From: Cupriavidus numazuensis
Lineage (GTDB): Bacteria; Pseudomonadota; Gammaproteobacteria; Burkholderiales; Burkholderiaceae
Assembly: GCF_905397435.1 (NCBI RefSeq)
Contig: NZ_CAJPVI010000008.1
Span: forward strand, 1-64,000
Length of the DNA stretch: 64,000 nt
Direction: 5' to 3'
Shown here: piece by piece, positions 29,985-38,617 of the stretch
Layout: each line of letters begins with the position of its first letter
Position numbering within the stretch: the first letter of the stretch is position 1
The notes under the pieces: generated by a model
The model's input: only the letters and a program-made list of their open reading frames with translations
What the model was told of the DNA's origin: nothing
The model's database searches: none
Made by a program: the position numbers and the translations under genes

Positions 29985-30716
29985 TCAATACGCCAACGGG
30001 ACATCGACGCCAACCGGCGCCACGTATTCGGTGATCCGGCGGCGCGACAGATCCATGTGGGCACGCACGATGTCGCCAGCCGCGCTGGCGTCATGGCGTT
30101 CGATCGCGTCGATGATCTCGTCGTGCTGGTGGGCAGCCTTGTCGAGATCCTCTTCCATGTCATTCGTGGTCGGATGCCGATAAAAGATTTTGCCGAGGCG
30201 GGCGTGGTCGATCAGGATGCGCCGCAGGCTCGGCATCAGATACGGGTTGTGTGCCATCTTCCCGATCTGCAAGTGGAAGGCATCGTTGAACAGCACGCGG
30301 TTCTCGACATCGTTCTTCTCGATCGCGTCGCGAAACTGCTGCTGGATCTGCTTCAGCTCGTCGATCTCGCCGCGCGTGGCGTTCGCCGCCGCGAGCTGTG
30401 TCGTCGCGATGTAGATGAGCGGTGCCGCCTGGAAGAAATTCCGCAGCGACTGATGGCTCATCGACGACACCCGGGCGGCCCGGTTCGCCTCGAGCTCGAT
30501 ATATCCCTCGGCCGCCATCTGCCGCATGAGCTCGCGCACGGGCGGCCGGGACAGGCCGAATTCCTCGCTTAGCGCCAGTTCGTCCACCACGGCGCCAGGC
30601 GCCAGTTCCATGCTGACGATGCGCCGGCGCAGCGTCTCGCTCAGCAGCGCCTTGCGGTCGACCGCGGCATCCGTGAGTGGCGCATCGTTTTCCGTGGCGG
30701 CCTTGGGTCTTGCCAT
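29985..30716 (-). CDS. GntR-family regulator (FCD subgroup) of the oxidase operon
   Basis: 243 residues from ATG at 30716, with AGGA upstream; longer starts run into the promoter. Winged helix at about 20-85 (VDELALSEEFGLSRPPVREL, then MRQMAAEGYIELEANRAARV). FCD domain at about 95-230 (NDAFHLQIGKMAHNPYL, HQHDEIIDAIERHD). It is divergent from the FAD oxidoreductase gene. Both promoters hold the GTCTAC-N5-GTAGAC palindrome, so it very likely represses itself and the catabolic operon. Confidence 0.88.
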   Translation of the reverse strand: MARPKAATENDAPLTDAAVDRKALLSETLRRRIVSMELAPGAVVDELALSEEFGLSRPPVRELMRQMAAEGYIELEANRAARVSSMSHQSLRNFFQAAPLIYIATTQLAAANATRGEIDELKQIQQQFRDAIEKNDVENRVLFNDAFHLQIGKMAHNPYLMPSLRRILIDHARLGKIFYRHPTTNDMEEDLDKAAHQHDEIIDAIERHDASAAGDIVRAHMDLSRRRITEYVAPVGVDVPLAY

Positions 30717-30739
30717 GTCGTTTTCCTGACGTTTTTTCT

Positions 30740-30756
30740 GTCTATCAATCGTAGAC
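30740..30756. promoter_or_regulatory. GntR operator before its own gene
   Basis: GTCTAT-CAATC-GTAGAC, a 17-bp inverted repeat with one mismatch relative to the copy at 30938. It lies 24 bp upstream of the GntR start codon and just downstream of a TAGAAT-like -10 box on the minus strand. Confidence 0.72.
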
Positions 30757-30937
30757 ATTCTATAGCATCCGCCCGCCCCGGGCGCCGCGGGTCCCTCCCA
30801 CAGGTTCCTCTCTGTCGAGCCCGCGCATTTCTCCCCGTGCGGCGGTCTGTGCATTTTGCGCTTTTCAGGGCGCATTCGGCCTCATTTATCTCTGCGTAAA
30901 CCCTGATGGCGGCATGTCTAGCCAATGAATATTCTGT

Positions 30938-30954
30938 GTCTACAAATAGTAGAC
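30938..30954. promoter_or_regulatory. GntR operator before the FAD oxidoreductase gene
   Basis: GTCTAC-AAATA-GTAGAC, a perfect 17-bp inverted repeat matching the operator of the divergent GntR gene. N-terminal start codons of the next gene that would span this site are therefore unlikely. Confidence 0.78.
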
Positions 30955-31067
30955 GTAAAAACGGATGCGCGATGACGGACGAAATGCCGCTCGCCTGCAC
31001 GCACCGCGACGTCTGCCACAGCGCCTCGCCACCGGCGGGCCGGCCCAAGAAGAGAGTGAGTGTTGAG

Positions 31068-32387
31068 ATGACAAAAGTGACTTCGCTGCCAGCCGATGAC
31101 ATGACCTGCGGCTGGTTCCACCTGAGCCGGCCGCGCCAGCCCCGGCCGTCCCATGCGGGAACGACGCATGCGCGCTGGGTAGTCGTCGGCGCCGGGTTCA
31201 CCGGCCTCGCCGCGGCCCGCACGCTTGCACACCATTTCCCGGACGACGAGGTCGTGCTCGTCGAAGCCCAGGAAGTCGGCTTCGGCTCGTCGGGCAGGAA
31301 CGCGGGCTTCGCGATCGATCTTCCGCACGACATTGGGGCGGACGACTACATCGGCGACATCGCCACGGCAAAGGCCAGCCTGGACCTCAACCTGACGGGA
31401 CAGCGGATCCTCAAGGCGCTGGTGGAGGAGTTCAAGATCGATTGCCACTTCCGCGCATCCGGGAAGTACCAGGCGGCGATCGAAGAGCGGGGCGTGGCGG
31501 TGCTCGATGCGTATCGGCGCGGCCTCGACAAACTCGGCCAGGCGTATGAAATGATCGACGGCAAGGACTTGCCGGCCCACATCGGCACGTCCTTCTATCG
31601 CAAGGCCTTGTTCACGCCGGGCACGGCACTGATCCAGCCGTCGGCACTGGTGAAGGGGTTGGCCGACAGCCTGCCGCGCAACGTCACGCTGTACGAGCGC
31701 ACGGCGATCACCGATGTCGAATACGGCGACAAGGTCGTGCTTTCGCACCGCAACGGCCGCATCGTCGCGGACCAGCTGATCCTCACGAACAATGCCTTCG
31801 GCATGCGCTTCGGCTTTCTGCAAGGCACCATGCTGCCGATCTTCACCTACGCGAGCCTGACACGGCCGCTGACGCAGGAAGAGCAGGCCCGCCTTGGCGG
31901 CAAGACGTTCTGGGGGCTGATTCCGGCCGATCCGTTCGGCACCACGCTGCGCCGAACCCACGACAACCGCATCCTCGTGCGCAACAGCTTCAGCTTCAAC
32001 CGCGACGGCCGCAGCCAGCAGAAGTATCTCGACCGCTTCGTCAAGACACATCGCAGCTCGTTCGAAAGCCGCTTCCCGATGCTGTCCGGTGTCGAGTTCG
32101 AATACACGTGGGGCGGTTCGCTGGCGCTATCGCGCAATCACATGGGTCATTTCGGGCAGCTCGCTCCCAATGTCCATGGCGCGCTCTGCTGCAACGGGCT
32201 TGGCATCACCCGGGGCACGGTCACCGGCACGCTGCTGGCGGACTACCTTGCCGGCGAGCGCAATGGCCTGATCGATTTTCTGCTGTCGTCGCCGGGCCCT
32301 AACCGCAACCCGCCCGAGCCGCTCCTTTCGCTCGGCGTGAACGCAAACCTCTGGCTGGGCCAGCGGCGCGCGGGCCGGGAAGTCTGA
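31068..32387 (+). CDS. FAD-dependent amine/amino acid oxidoreductase (DAO family, PuuB-like)
   Basis: 439 residues from ATG at 31068; an ATG at 30972 is possible but adds a non-conserved region. The dinucleotide-binding motif VVVGAGFTGLAAARTLA is near 30-45, followed by EAQEVGFGSSGRNAGF, typical of DAO-fold oxidases such as gamma-glutamylputrescine oxidase and relatives. The C-terminal FAD contact CCNGLGITRGTVTGTLLADY is intact. It would oxidise a C-N bond of an amine or imino acid and release an aldehyde or imine, which suits the aldehyde dehydrogenase encoded downstream. First structural gene of the GntR-controlled cluster. Confidence 0.85.
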   Translation: MTKVTSLPADDMTCGWFHLSRPRQPRPSHAGTTHARWVVVGAGFTGLAAARTLAHHFPDDEVVLVEAQEVGFGSSGRNAGFAIDLPHDIGADDYIGDIATAKASLDLNLTGQRILKALVEEFKIDCHFRASGKYQAAIEERGVAVLDAYRRGLDKLGQAYEMIDGKDLPAHIGTSFYRKALFTPGTALIQPSALVKGLADSLPRNVTLYERTAITDVEYGDKVVLSHRNGRIVADQLILTNNAFGMRFGFLQGTMLPIFTYASLTRPLTQEEQARLGGKTFWGLIPADPFGTTLRRTHDNRILVRNSFSFNRDGRSQQKYLDRFVKTHRSSFESRFPMLSGVEFEYTWGGSLALSRNHMGHFGQLAPNVHGALCCNGLGITRGTVTGTLLADYLAGERNGLIDFLLSSPGPNRNPPEPLLSLGVNANLWLGQRRAGREV

Positions 32388-32412
32388 CGCGGCGACAACC
32401 ATCAACACCAAC

Positions 32413-32435
32413 CCTGCGGCATGGCATGCCGCAGG
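32413..32435. terminator. Hairpin between oxidoreductase and MFS genes
   Basis: Arms CCTGCGGCAT / ATGCCGCAGG with a 3-nt loop, a perfect 10-bp stem, 25 bp after the oxidoreductase stop and without a T-tract. It more likely stabilises or attenuates the transcript than ends it. Confidence 0.45.
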
Positions 32436-32517
32436 TATCAGCCCCTATCCACCATCCATACGACCCGGATTCCGAATCTCAGGATCGCAACATCCGGGCA
32501 TACGCAGGAGACAAAGC

Positions 32518-33843
32518 GTGAATAACCATGTGTCTATCGAAGACGTACCCCTGAACGGCTTTCACCAGCTGCTCAGCATCCGTTCCGGCGGCGGCTGGGT
32601 GCTGGACGGCTACGTCCTGAGCATCATCGGCGTGGCGATGGTCCAGCTCTCAACCGCGCTGGACATGACCAGTTTCTGGCAGGGCATGGTCGCCGCCTCG
32701 GCGCTGATCGGCATTTTCTTCGGCGGCTTCCTCGGCGGGCTGCTGACCGGCTCGCTCGGCCGCCGCAAGCTCTATTTCGTCGGCCCGGCGATTTTCGTGA
32801 TCTGTTCCGTGGCGCAGTACTGGGCCGACTCCGGCGCAGCGCTGTTCTTCTTCCGCTTCCTGATCGGTATTGGTGTCGGGTTCGAATACCCCGTCGCGGG
32901 ATCGCTGCTGGTCGAGTTCATGCCACGGAAGTACCGCGGCCCGCGGCTCGCGATGCTGACGATCCTGTGGTTCGCCGGTGCTGCCGCAGCCTACGTGGTG
33001 GGCAACGCGCTGCTCGATAGCGGCCGGCCCGATGCCTGGCGCCTGGTGCTGGCCAGCCCGGCGGTCATCGGCGTCGTGTTGCTGCTGATCCGCATCGGCA
33101 CGCCCGAGTCGCCGCGCTGGCTGCTGAGCAAGGGCCGCGCCGCAGAAGCGGAGCGAATCATCAAGAAGGTCTACGGCCCGACGTTCTCGCTGAAGAACAT
33201 GCCTGAGCAGCCGACGGAAAAGAAGGTGTCGCTGCTGGACCTGCTGCACTCGGGCTACGGCAAGCGCATGCTGTTCGTGGCGGTGTTCTGGAGCTGCTCG
33301 GTCATTCCCGTGTTCGCGGTCTACGCATTCGCACCGACGGTATTGCAGGCGCTCAACCTCAAGGGCGAGTGGGCATCGCTCGGCTCCGTGATCATCACCA
33401 TGCTGTTCGTGGTGGGCTGCATCATCGCCACGCGCCTGATCAATGTCATCGGCCGGCGCAGCATGCTGATCCACAGCTTTCTGTGGTCGGGTCTCGCGCT
33501 GCTGGGCCTGGGCATGTTCTCGAATGGCTCGGAAGTGCTGGTGCTGATGCTGTTCGGCGCCTATGCCGTGTTCATCGGTGGCGCGCAGGTGCTGCAGCTG
33601 GTGTACCCGAACGAGCTGTTCCCGACGGAAATCCGCTCGGCCGCGGTTGGCCTCGGCGCATCGCTGTCCCGCGTCGGCGCGGCCATCGGCACCTGGCTCG
33701 TACCGATTTCGCTGCAGAGCATCGGCGTCGGCCACACGATGTTCGCCGCGGCCGGCGTGACGCTGGTCGGCCTGCTGGTCGCACTGGCCATCGCCCCGGA
33801 GACGCGCGCACTGAGCCTGCAAGAGGCCGCATCGCTGCGCTGA
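32518..33843 (+). CDS. MFS transporter (sugar-porter-like)
   Basis: 441 residues starting at GTG, with AGGAG eight bases upstream. Twelve membrane helices are expected. The loop 2-3 motif appears as GSLGRRKLYF, and the PESPRWLLSKGRAAEAERII segment before the central loop is typical of sugar-porter and related metabolite:H+ symporters. A second half with LYPNELFPTE-like LVYPNELFPTEIRSAAVG is also characteristic. It probably imports the substrate of the oxidase cluster. Confidence 0.85.
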   Translation: MNNHVSIEDVPLNGFHQLLSIRSGGGWVLDGYVLSIIGVAMVQLSTALDMTSFWQGMVAASALIGIFFGGFLGGLLTGSLGRRKLYFVGPAIFVICSVAQYWADSGAALFFFRFLIGIGVGFEYPVAGSLLVEFMPRKYRGPRLAMLTILWFAGAAAAYVVGNALLDSGRPDAWRLVLASPAVIGVVLLLIRIGTPESPRWLLSKGRAAEAERIIKKVYGPTFSLKNMPEQPTEKKVSLLDLLHSGYGKRMLFVAVFWSCSVIPVFAVYAFAPTVLQALNLKGEWASLGSVIITMLFVVGCIIATRLINVIGRRSMLIHSFLWSGLALLGLGMFSNGSEVLVLMLFGAYAVFIGGAQVLQLVYPNELFPTEIRSAAVGLGASLSRVGAAIGTWLVPISLQSIGVGHTMFAAAGVTLVGLLVALAIAPETRALSLQEAASLR

Positions 33844-33859
33844 ATCCCGCAACACACCC

Positions 33860-33881
33860 GCGGCTGCGGAAACGCGGCCGC
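33860..33881. other. Stable hairpin with GAAA tetraloop in the operon
   Basis: GCGGCTGCG-GAAA-CGCGGCCGC: a 9-bp stem with one G-U pair in RNA and a GNRA loop, between the MFS and DapA-family genes. It may set different transcript stabilities across the operon. Confidence 0.4.
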
Positions 33882-33919
33882 TTCCTTGAACACCTCTTTC
33901 CTGTATTGACGGAGAAACC

Positions 33920-34828
33920 ATGAAATTCGAAGGCATCTACACGCCTGCCATCACGCCCCTGAACACGAACGGGGAAATCGACAACACCGCCTTTGCCGAA
34001 GTCCTGGAGTCCCTGATCGAAGCGAAGGTGCACGGCATCATCATCGGCGGATCGACCGGCGAGTACTACGCGCATACCCCGGCAGAGCGGCTGGCGCTGG
34101 CCGCGTTCGCCAAGGACGTGATCGGCACGCGCGTGCCGCTGATCGTCGGCACCGGCGCGGTGCGCACCGAAGAGTCGGTGGAGTATGCGAAGGGCGCGAA
34201 GTCGATCCAGGCCGATGCGATCCTCGTCGGATCGCCGCCGTACGCGCTGCCGACCGAGCAAGAGAACGCGGCCCACGCGCTGGCGATCGACAAGGCCGCC
34301 GACTTGCCCATCATGCTTTACAACTACCCGGGCCGGATGGGCGTGTCGATGGGCCGCGAGTTCTTCCGCACGGTCTCGGCGGCGTCGCGCAATGTGGTCG
34401 CCATCAAGGAAAGCTCGGGCCAGATGGCCCAGCTGCACATGCTGGCGACGGAGTTCCGGAATATCGAAATCTCCTGCGGCTGGGACGACCAGGCGCTGGA
34501 ATTCTTCGCCTGGGGCGCGCGCAGCTGGGTGTGTGCGGGCTCGAACTTCATCCCGCGCGAACACGTCGCGCTGTATGAAGCCTGCGTCATCGAGAAGAAC
34601 TTCGACAAGGGCCGCCGCATCATGGCTGCAATGATGCCGCTGATGGATTTCCTGGAAGGCGGGAAGTTCGTGCAGTCGATCAAATACGGCTGCGAAATCG
34701 CGGGTCTGCGCGCGGGCGGCGTCCGGGCACCGCTGCAAGGGCTCGATGAAGACGAAAAGGAGCGGATGCAGGCCGTGGTCGGCAAGCTGAAGCACGACGT
34801 TTCTGTGATCGTCGGGGAGAAAGCCTGA
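33920..34828 (+). CDS. Dihydrodipicolinate synthase/N-acetylneuraminate lyase family protein
   Basis: 302 residues, ATG preceded by ACGGAGAAACC. DapA-fold hallmarks: GGSTGEYYAHTPAERLAL near 43-60, LYNYPGRMG with Tyr134, and Schiff-base Lys163 in VAIKESSG. In this family such enzymes split or dehydrate 2-oxo acids, or deaminate pyrroline carboxylates. Next to a flavin amine oxidase and a semialdehyde-type dehydrogenase, a Delta1-pyrroline-4-hydroxy-2-carboxylate deaminase role (hydroxyproline pathway) is conceivable, but no epimerase gene is present, so the substrate stays open. The TGA overlaps the ATG of the next gene by one base. Confidence 0.85.
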   Translation: MKFEGIYTPAITPLNTNGEIDNTAFAEVLESLIEAKVHGIIIGGSTGEYYAHTPAERLALAAFAKDVIGTRVPLIVGTGAVRTEESVEYAKGAKSIQADAILVGSPPYALPTEQENAAHALAIDKAADLPIMLYNYPGRMGVSMGREFFRTVSAASRNVVAIKESSGQMAQLHMLATEFRNIEISCGWDDQALEFFAWGARSWVCAGSNFIPREHVALYEACVIEKNFDKGRRIMAAMMPLMDFLEGGKFVQSIKYGCEIAGLRAGGVRAPLQGLDEDEKERMQAVVGKLKHDVSVIVGEKA

Positions 34829-36337
34829 TGGCCCGCGTTCTGACCGCGTCCGACTACGCAGTCATCGCGAGGCGTATCGCGCTGCCGTCGCAGGCATTCA
34901 TCAACGGCGCATTTGTTCCCTCGGTGTCCGGTGAAACCTTCGTGACCACGAACCCTGCGACGGGCGAGGTCCTGACGGAAATCAGCGCCTGCGATGCCCG
35001 CGATGTGAACCTCGCTGTGGCCAGCGCCAAGGCCGCATTTGAGGATGGACGCTGGCACCGCCGCTCGCCGGGCGAGCGCAAGGCCGTGCTGCTGAAGTTC
35101 GCCGACCTGCTCGAGCAGAATGCGCATGAACTCGCGGTGATGGAAAGCCTCGACAGCGGCAAGCCCATCCGCGAATGCCAGGCCACCGACGTGCCCGAGG
35201 CGATCCATACGATCCGCTGGCATGCCGAGCTGATCGACAAGATCTACGACAGTACCGCGCCGGTCGGGCCGGGCGCATTGTCGCTGGTGGTGCGCGAGCC
35301 CATTGGTGTGGTCGGGCTCGTGCTGCCGTGGAACTTCCCGCTGCTGATGCTGGCCTGGAAGATCGGCCCGTCACTGGCGGCTGGTTGCCCGGTGATCGTG
35401 AAGCCTGCCAAGGAAACCACGCTGACCGCGCTGCGCGTGGCCGAACTCGCGCATGAGGCCGGCGTGCCGGCCGGGGTCTTCCATGTCCTTCCCGGCGGAG
35501 GCCGCGAAGTCGGCGAACCGCTGGGCCGGCACATGGATGTCTCCATGGTCAGCTTCACCGGGTCGACAGACACCGGCCGGCTGTTCCTCAAGTACGCGGC
35601 TGAATCGAACCTGAAGCGGATCGTGCTCGAGTGCGGCGGCAAGAATCCCGCGGTGGTGATGAACGACATCGACAATATCGATATCGTGGCACAGCACATC
35701 GTCAACGGCGCGTTCTGGAACATGGGCGAGAACTGCTCGGCGTCGTCGCGGCTGATCGTGCACGCGGACGTGAAGGACGAACTGCTGGCGCGCATTGGCG
35801 TGCATATGCGCGAATGGAAGATGGGAAATCCGCTTGATCCCGAGCATCGTCTCGGGTCGCTCGTCAGTGAATCCCACTTCCGCAAGGTGCGGTCGTACCT
35901 GGAGCAGGCAGGCGCCGAGAACCTGCGCGTCGCCTTCGGCGGCGGTACGCAGGCCGGAAACTTCGTCGAGCCGACGGTGGTCGATGGCGTGGGCCAGGAC
36001 AGCCGACTGTTCAGGGAAGAAATCTTCGGCCCCATCCTGTCGGTCACGACGTTCACCAGCACCGCGCAAGCCATCGCGCTGGCCAATGATTCCGTCTATG
36101 GCCTGGCGGCATCGGTCTACACGAGCAACCTGAACCATGCCATCCGGCTGTCCCGCCAGATTCGCGCGGGCGTGGTCACCCGTGAACTGCTTTGGCGAAG
36201 GGGACATCACCACGCCTTTCGGCGGCTACAAGGAGTCGGGCTTCGGCGGACGCGACAAGTCGGCGTGGGCGCACGACCAGTACACGGAAATCAAGACCAT
36301 CTGGATCGACGTGCCGGAGCAGGTCGGTGCCGATTAA
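34828..36337 (+). pseudogene. Aldehyde dehydrogenase (PuuC-like), frameshifted near the 3' end
   Basis: The NAD-dependent aldehyde dehydrogenase frame is intact for 450 codons: PWNFPLLM, Glu268 in LECGGKNP, Cys303 in GENCSASSR and EEIFGPILSV are all present. At IRAGVVT the frame is lost. A run CCC at 36179-36181 has one C too many compared with the expected GTC ACC GTG AAC TGC. In the +1-shifted frame the conserved C-terminus continues as NCFGEGDITTPFGGYKESGF to a stop at 36337. Without correction the frame gives an unrelated tail to 36387. The C-terminus forms the dimer and substrate-entry region, so the product would probably be inactive. A sequencing error is a real alternative, because everything else is well kept. 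Translation is coupled to the DapA-family gene. Confidence 0.85.
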
Positions 36338-36427
36338 GAGGAGCGAAAAGCCGGTTTTGCCTCGCGCCGCTGCGGCCGAGGGGATAATGGCGACCTTTTA
36401 ATTAGCCAGCCAATGAAAGCAGGTGTC

Positions 36428-37372
36428 ATGCAAAGCACGCGTAAAGCCACATTGATCGGGCTCATTGCGATCCTGTTGTGGAGTTCCATCGTCGGCCTCA
36501 TCCGTGGCGTCAGTGAAAGCCTTGGTGCGACCGGCGGTGCCGCCATGATCTATTCGGTCGCGTCTGTGCTGTTGTTGCTGACGGTCGGTTTTGTCAGGAT
36601 GCGGGAATTTCCGCGGCGCTATCTGGTCTGGGGCAGCATCCTGTTCGTCTCGTACGAGCTGTGCCTGTCGCTGTCCATCGGCTATGCGAACAGCGGCAGG
36701 CAGGCGATCGAGGTGGGGATGGTCAATTACCTCTGGCCGTCCTTCACCATGCTGTGCGCGATCGCCTTCAACAAGCAGAAGGCGAATTTCCTGATCGTGC
36801 CGGGCTTCCTGATTGCGATCCTGGGTATTTGCGTGGTGCTGGGTGGCGAGCAGGGGCTGGATGTTGCAGGCATGGTGGCCAACGTCAAGGACAACCCGCT
36901 CAGCTACGGCCTAGCCTTCGCGGGCGCGCTGATCTGGGCGGCCTATTGCACGGTGACCAACAGGATTGCCGGCGGCAAGAACGGTGTCACGCTGTTCTTC
37001 ATGCTCACTGCACTGGCGCTGTGGATCAAGTACTTCACCGGGGAGCATGCGCCGATGGCGTTCAGCTACCACGCTGTCATCTACCTGGCTTTGGCGGCGT
37101 CGGCGATGGGCTTCGGCTACGCGGCGTGGAACGTGGGCATCCTGCACGGCAACGTGACGGTGCTCGCCGGCGCGTCGTACTTCATCCCTGTCATTTCCGC
37201 GGCACTGGCTGGCTTGCTCTTGCATACGCCGCTTTCGCTGGCGTTCTGGAAGGGCGCGTCGCTGGTGTGCGCGGGGTCCGTGCTGTGCTGGCTGGCGACG
37301 CGCGCGCCGCGGCGCAAGGTGGCTGCAACGCCCGACCATAACCCGGCGCACGAGCGTGTCCAGAAACAATGA
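36428..37372 (+). CDS. yddG: YddG-like DMT-family aromatic amino acid exporter
   Basis: 314 residues from ATG at 36428; an in-frame ATG five codons upstream is less well placed. Ten membrane helices of the EamA/DMT superfamily. Close overall resemblance to YddG is visible in TLIGLIAILLWSSIVGLIRG, SYELCLSLSIGYA, QAIEVGMVNYLWPSFT and WAAYCTVTNRIAGGKNGVT. YddG exports aromatic amino acids and similar compounds through the inner membrane. In this cluster it may export an excess or toxic intermediate. A porin gene follows 62 bp later. Confidence 0.82.
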   Translation: MQSTRKATLIGLIAILLWSSIVGLIRGVSESLGATGGAAMIYSVASVLLLLTVGFVRMREFPRRYLVWGSILFVSYELCLSLSIGYANSGRQAIEVGMVNYLWPSFTMLCAIAFNKQKANFLIVPGFLIAILGICVVLGGEQGLDVAGMVANVKDNPLSYGLAFAGALIWAAYCTVTNRIAGGKNGVTLFFMLTALALWIKYFTGEHAPMAFSYHAVIYLALAASAMGFGYAAWNVGILHGNVTVLAGASYFIPVISAALAGLLLHTPLSLAFWKGASLVCAGSVLCWLATRAPRRKVAATPDHNPAHERVQKQ

Positions 37373-37434
37373 GCTTCCGGCCGATGCAATCAGCTCATCG
37401 GCCTTCCATGGATCATGAATCGCAGGACGAAAGA

Positions 37435-38598
37435 ATGTTCCGGAGAACGAATTTGAAGATACGGTTGTCGGCAGTCATTGCCTCGTGCGCCATCTCGGCC
37501 CCGGCATGCGCGCAGAGCGCGGTGACTTTGTACGGGGTGATCGACGAAGGGTTGAACTACACGAGCAACGTCGGCGGGCACAGCAACGTCGAGATGGCCA
37601 GCGGATTCCCTCACGGCAGCCGCTGGGGCTTCAAGGGCACCGAAGACCTCGGTGGCGGCACCAAGGCCATCTTCCAGTTAGAGAACGGATTCGATGTCGA
37701 CACCGGCCGCGCCTACCAGGGCGGACTGCTGTTCGGACGCCAGGCCTACATGGGGCTGACCAGCGACCGCCTCGGCGCCGTCACCGTCGGCCGCCAGTAC
37801 GATTCCGTCGTCGACTATCTCGCGCAGCACACGGCGGGCGGCAACTGGGGCGGCTACATGTTTGCGCACCCGTACGACAACGACAATCTGATCAACACGT
37901 TTCGCGTCAACAACACGGTCAAGTACGCCAGCCCCTCGTTGGGTGGCCTGAAGTTCGGCGGCGCCTATGGCTTCAGCGATGACGTCCGGTTCGCGAACAA
38001 CCGGCTGTACAGCGTGGGTGGCCAGTACACACGCGGCGGCTGGCTGGTGTCGGCAGCGTATCTTCGCGCCGACAATCCGTCCGCCACGTCGTACGGCGCT
38101 ATCAACAACAGTGGCGATCAGAATCTCTTGGGTAGCAAGCTGAGGATCTTCGGTGCCGGCGTGACCTATACGGCGGGCAAGGCGGCCGTGGGGCTGGCCT
38201 ATTCCGATGCGCAAGTCGACGATCCGCAAAGCTCGGGCTATGTCGGGCCGATCGCGCCGCCTGTGGGACGGCTGGCGTCGCTGCGTTTCCGAAATCTCGA
38301 GGTCAATGCCAAGTATCAGTTCGCCGCGTCGTACTGGCTCGGGGCGATGTACACCTATACACGCGCCAGCTTTGATGCGACGTCTGGGAAGCAGTATCCG
38401 ACGTACCATTCCTTCGGATTGATGGCGGATTACGTGTTGTCGAAACGCACCGACGTCTACTTGCAGAGTGTGTATCAGCATGTGGGGGGTGATACCACGG
38501 GTTCGGTGCTGGATGCCGCTTACGTGGCCGGTGCAGCGAATGTCTCGTCGAATCGGAATCAGCTGTTGTTGCGGGTGGGGATGCGGCATTTCTTTTAG
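37435..38598 (+). CDS. Gram-negative trimeric porin
   Basis: 387 residues from ATG at 37435 (GGACGAA upstream). Signal peptide ending CAISAPACAQ, then the strand VTLYGVIDEGLNYTSN, GSRWGFKGTEDLGGGTKAIF and the eyelet region LGAVTVGRQYDSVVDY. The terminal Phe (LLLRVGMRHFF) is needed for barrel assembly. Typical 16-stranded burkholderial porin of about 380 residues. As the last gene of the oxidase cluster it probably provides outer-membrane entry for the substrate. Copy B of the composite repeat begins 20 bp after its stop. Confidence 0.9.
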   Translation: MFRRTNLKIRLSAVIASCAISAPACAQSAVTLYGVIDEGLNYTSNVGGHSNVEMASGFPHGSRWGFKGTEDLGGGTKAIFQLENGFDVDTGRAYQGGLLFGRQAYMGLTSDRLGAVTVGRQYDSVVDYLAQHTAGGNWGGYMFAHPYDNDNLINTFRVNNTVKYASPSLGGLKFGGAYGFSDDVRFANNRLYSVGGQYTRGGWLVSAAYLRADNPSATSYGAINNSGDQNLLGSKLRIFGAGVTYTAGKAAVGLAYSDAQVDDPQSSGYVGPIAPPVGRLASLRFRNLEVNAKYQFAASYWLGAMYTYTRASFDATSGKQYPTYHSFGLMADYVLSKRTDVYLQSVYQHVGGDTTGSVLDAAYVAGAANVSSNRNQLLLRVGMRHFF

Positions 38599-38617
38599 GT
38601 TGTTTGGGGGAATTGCT

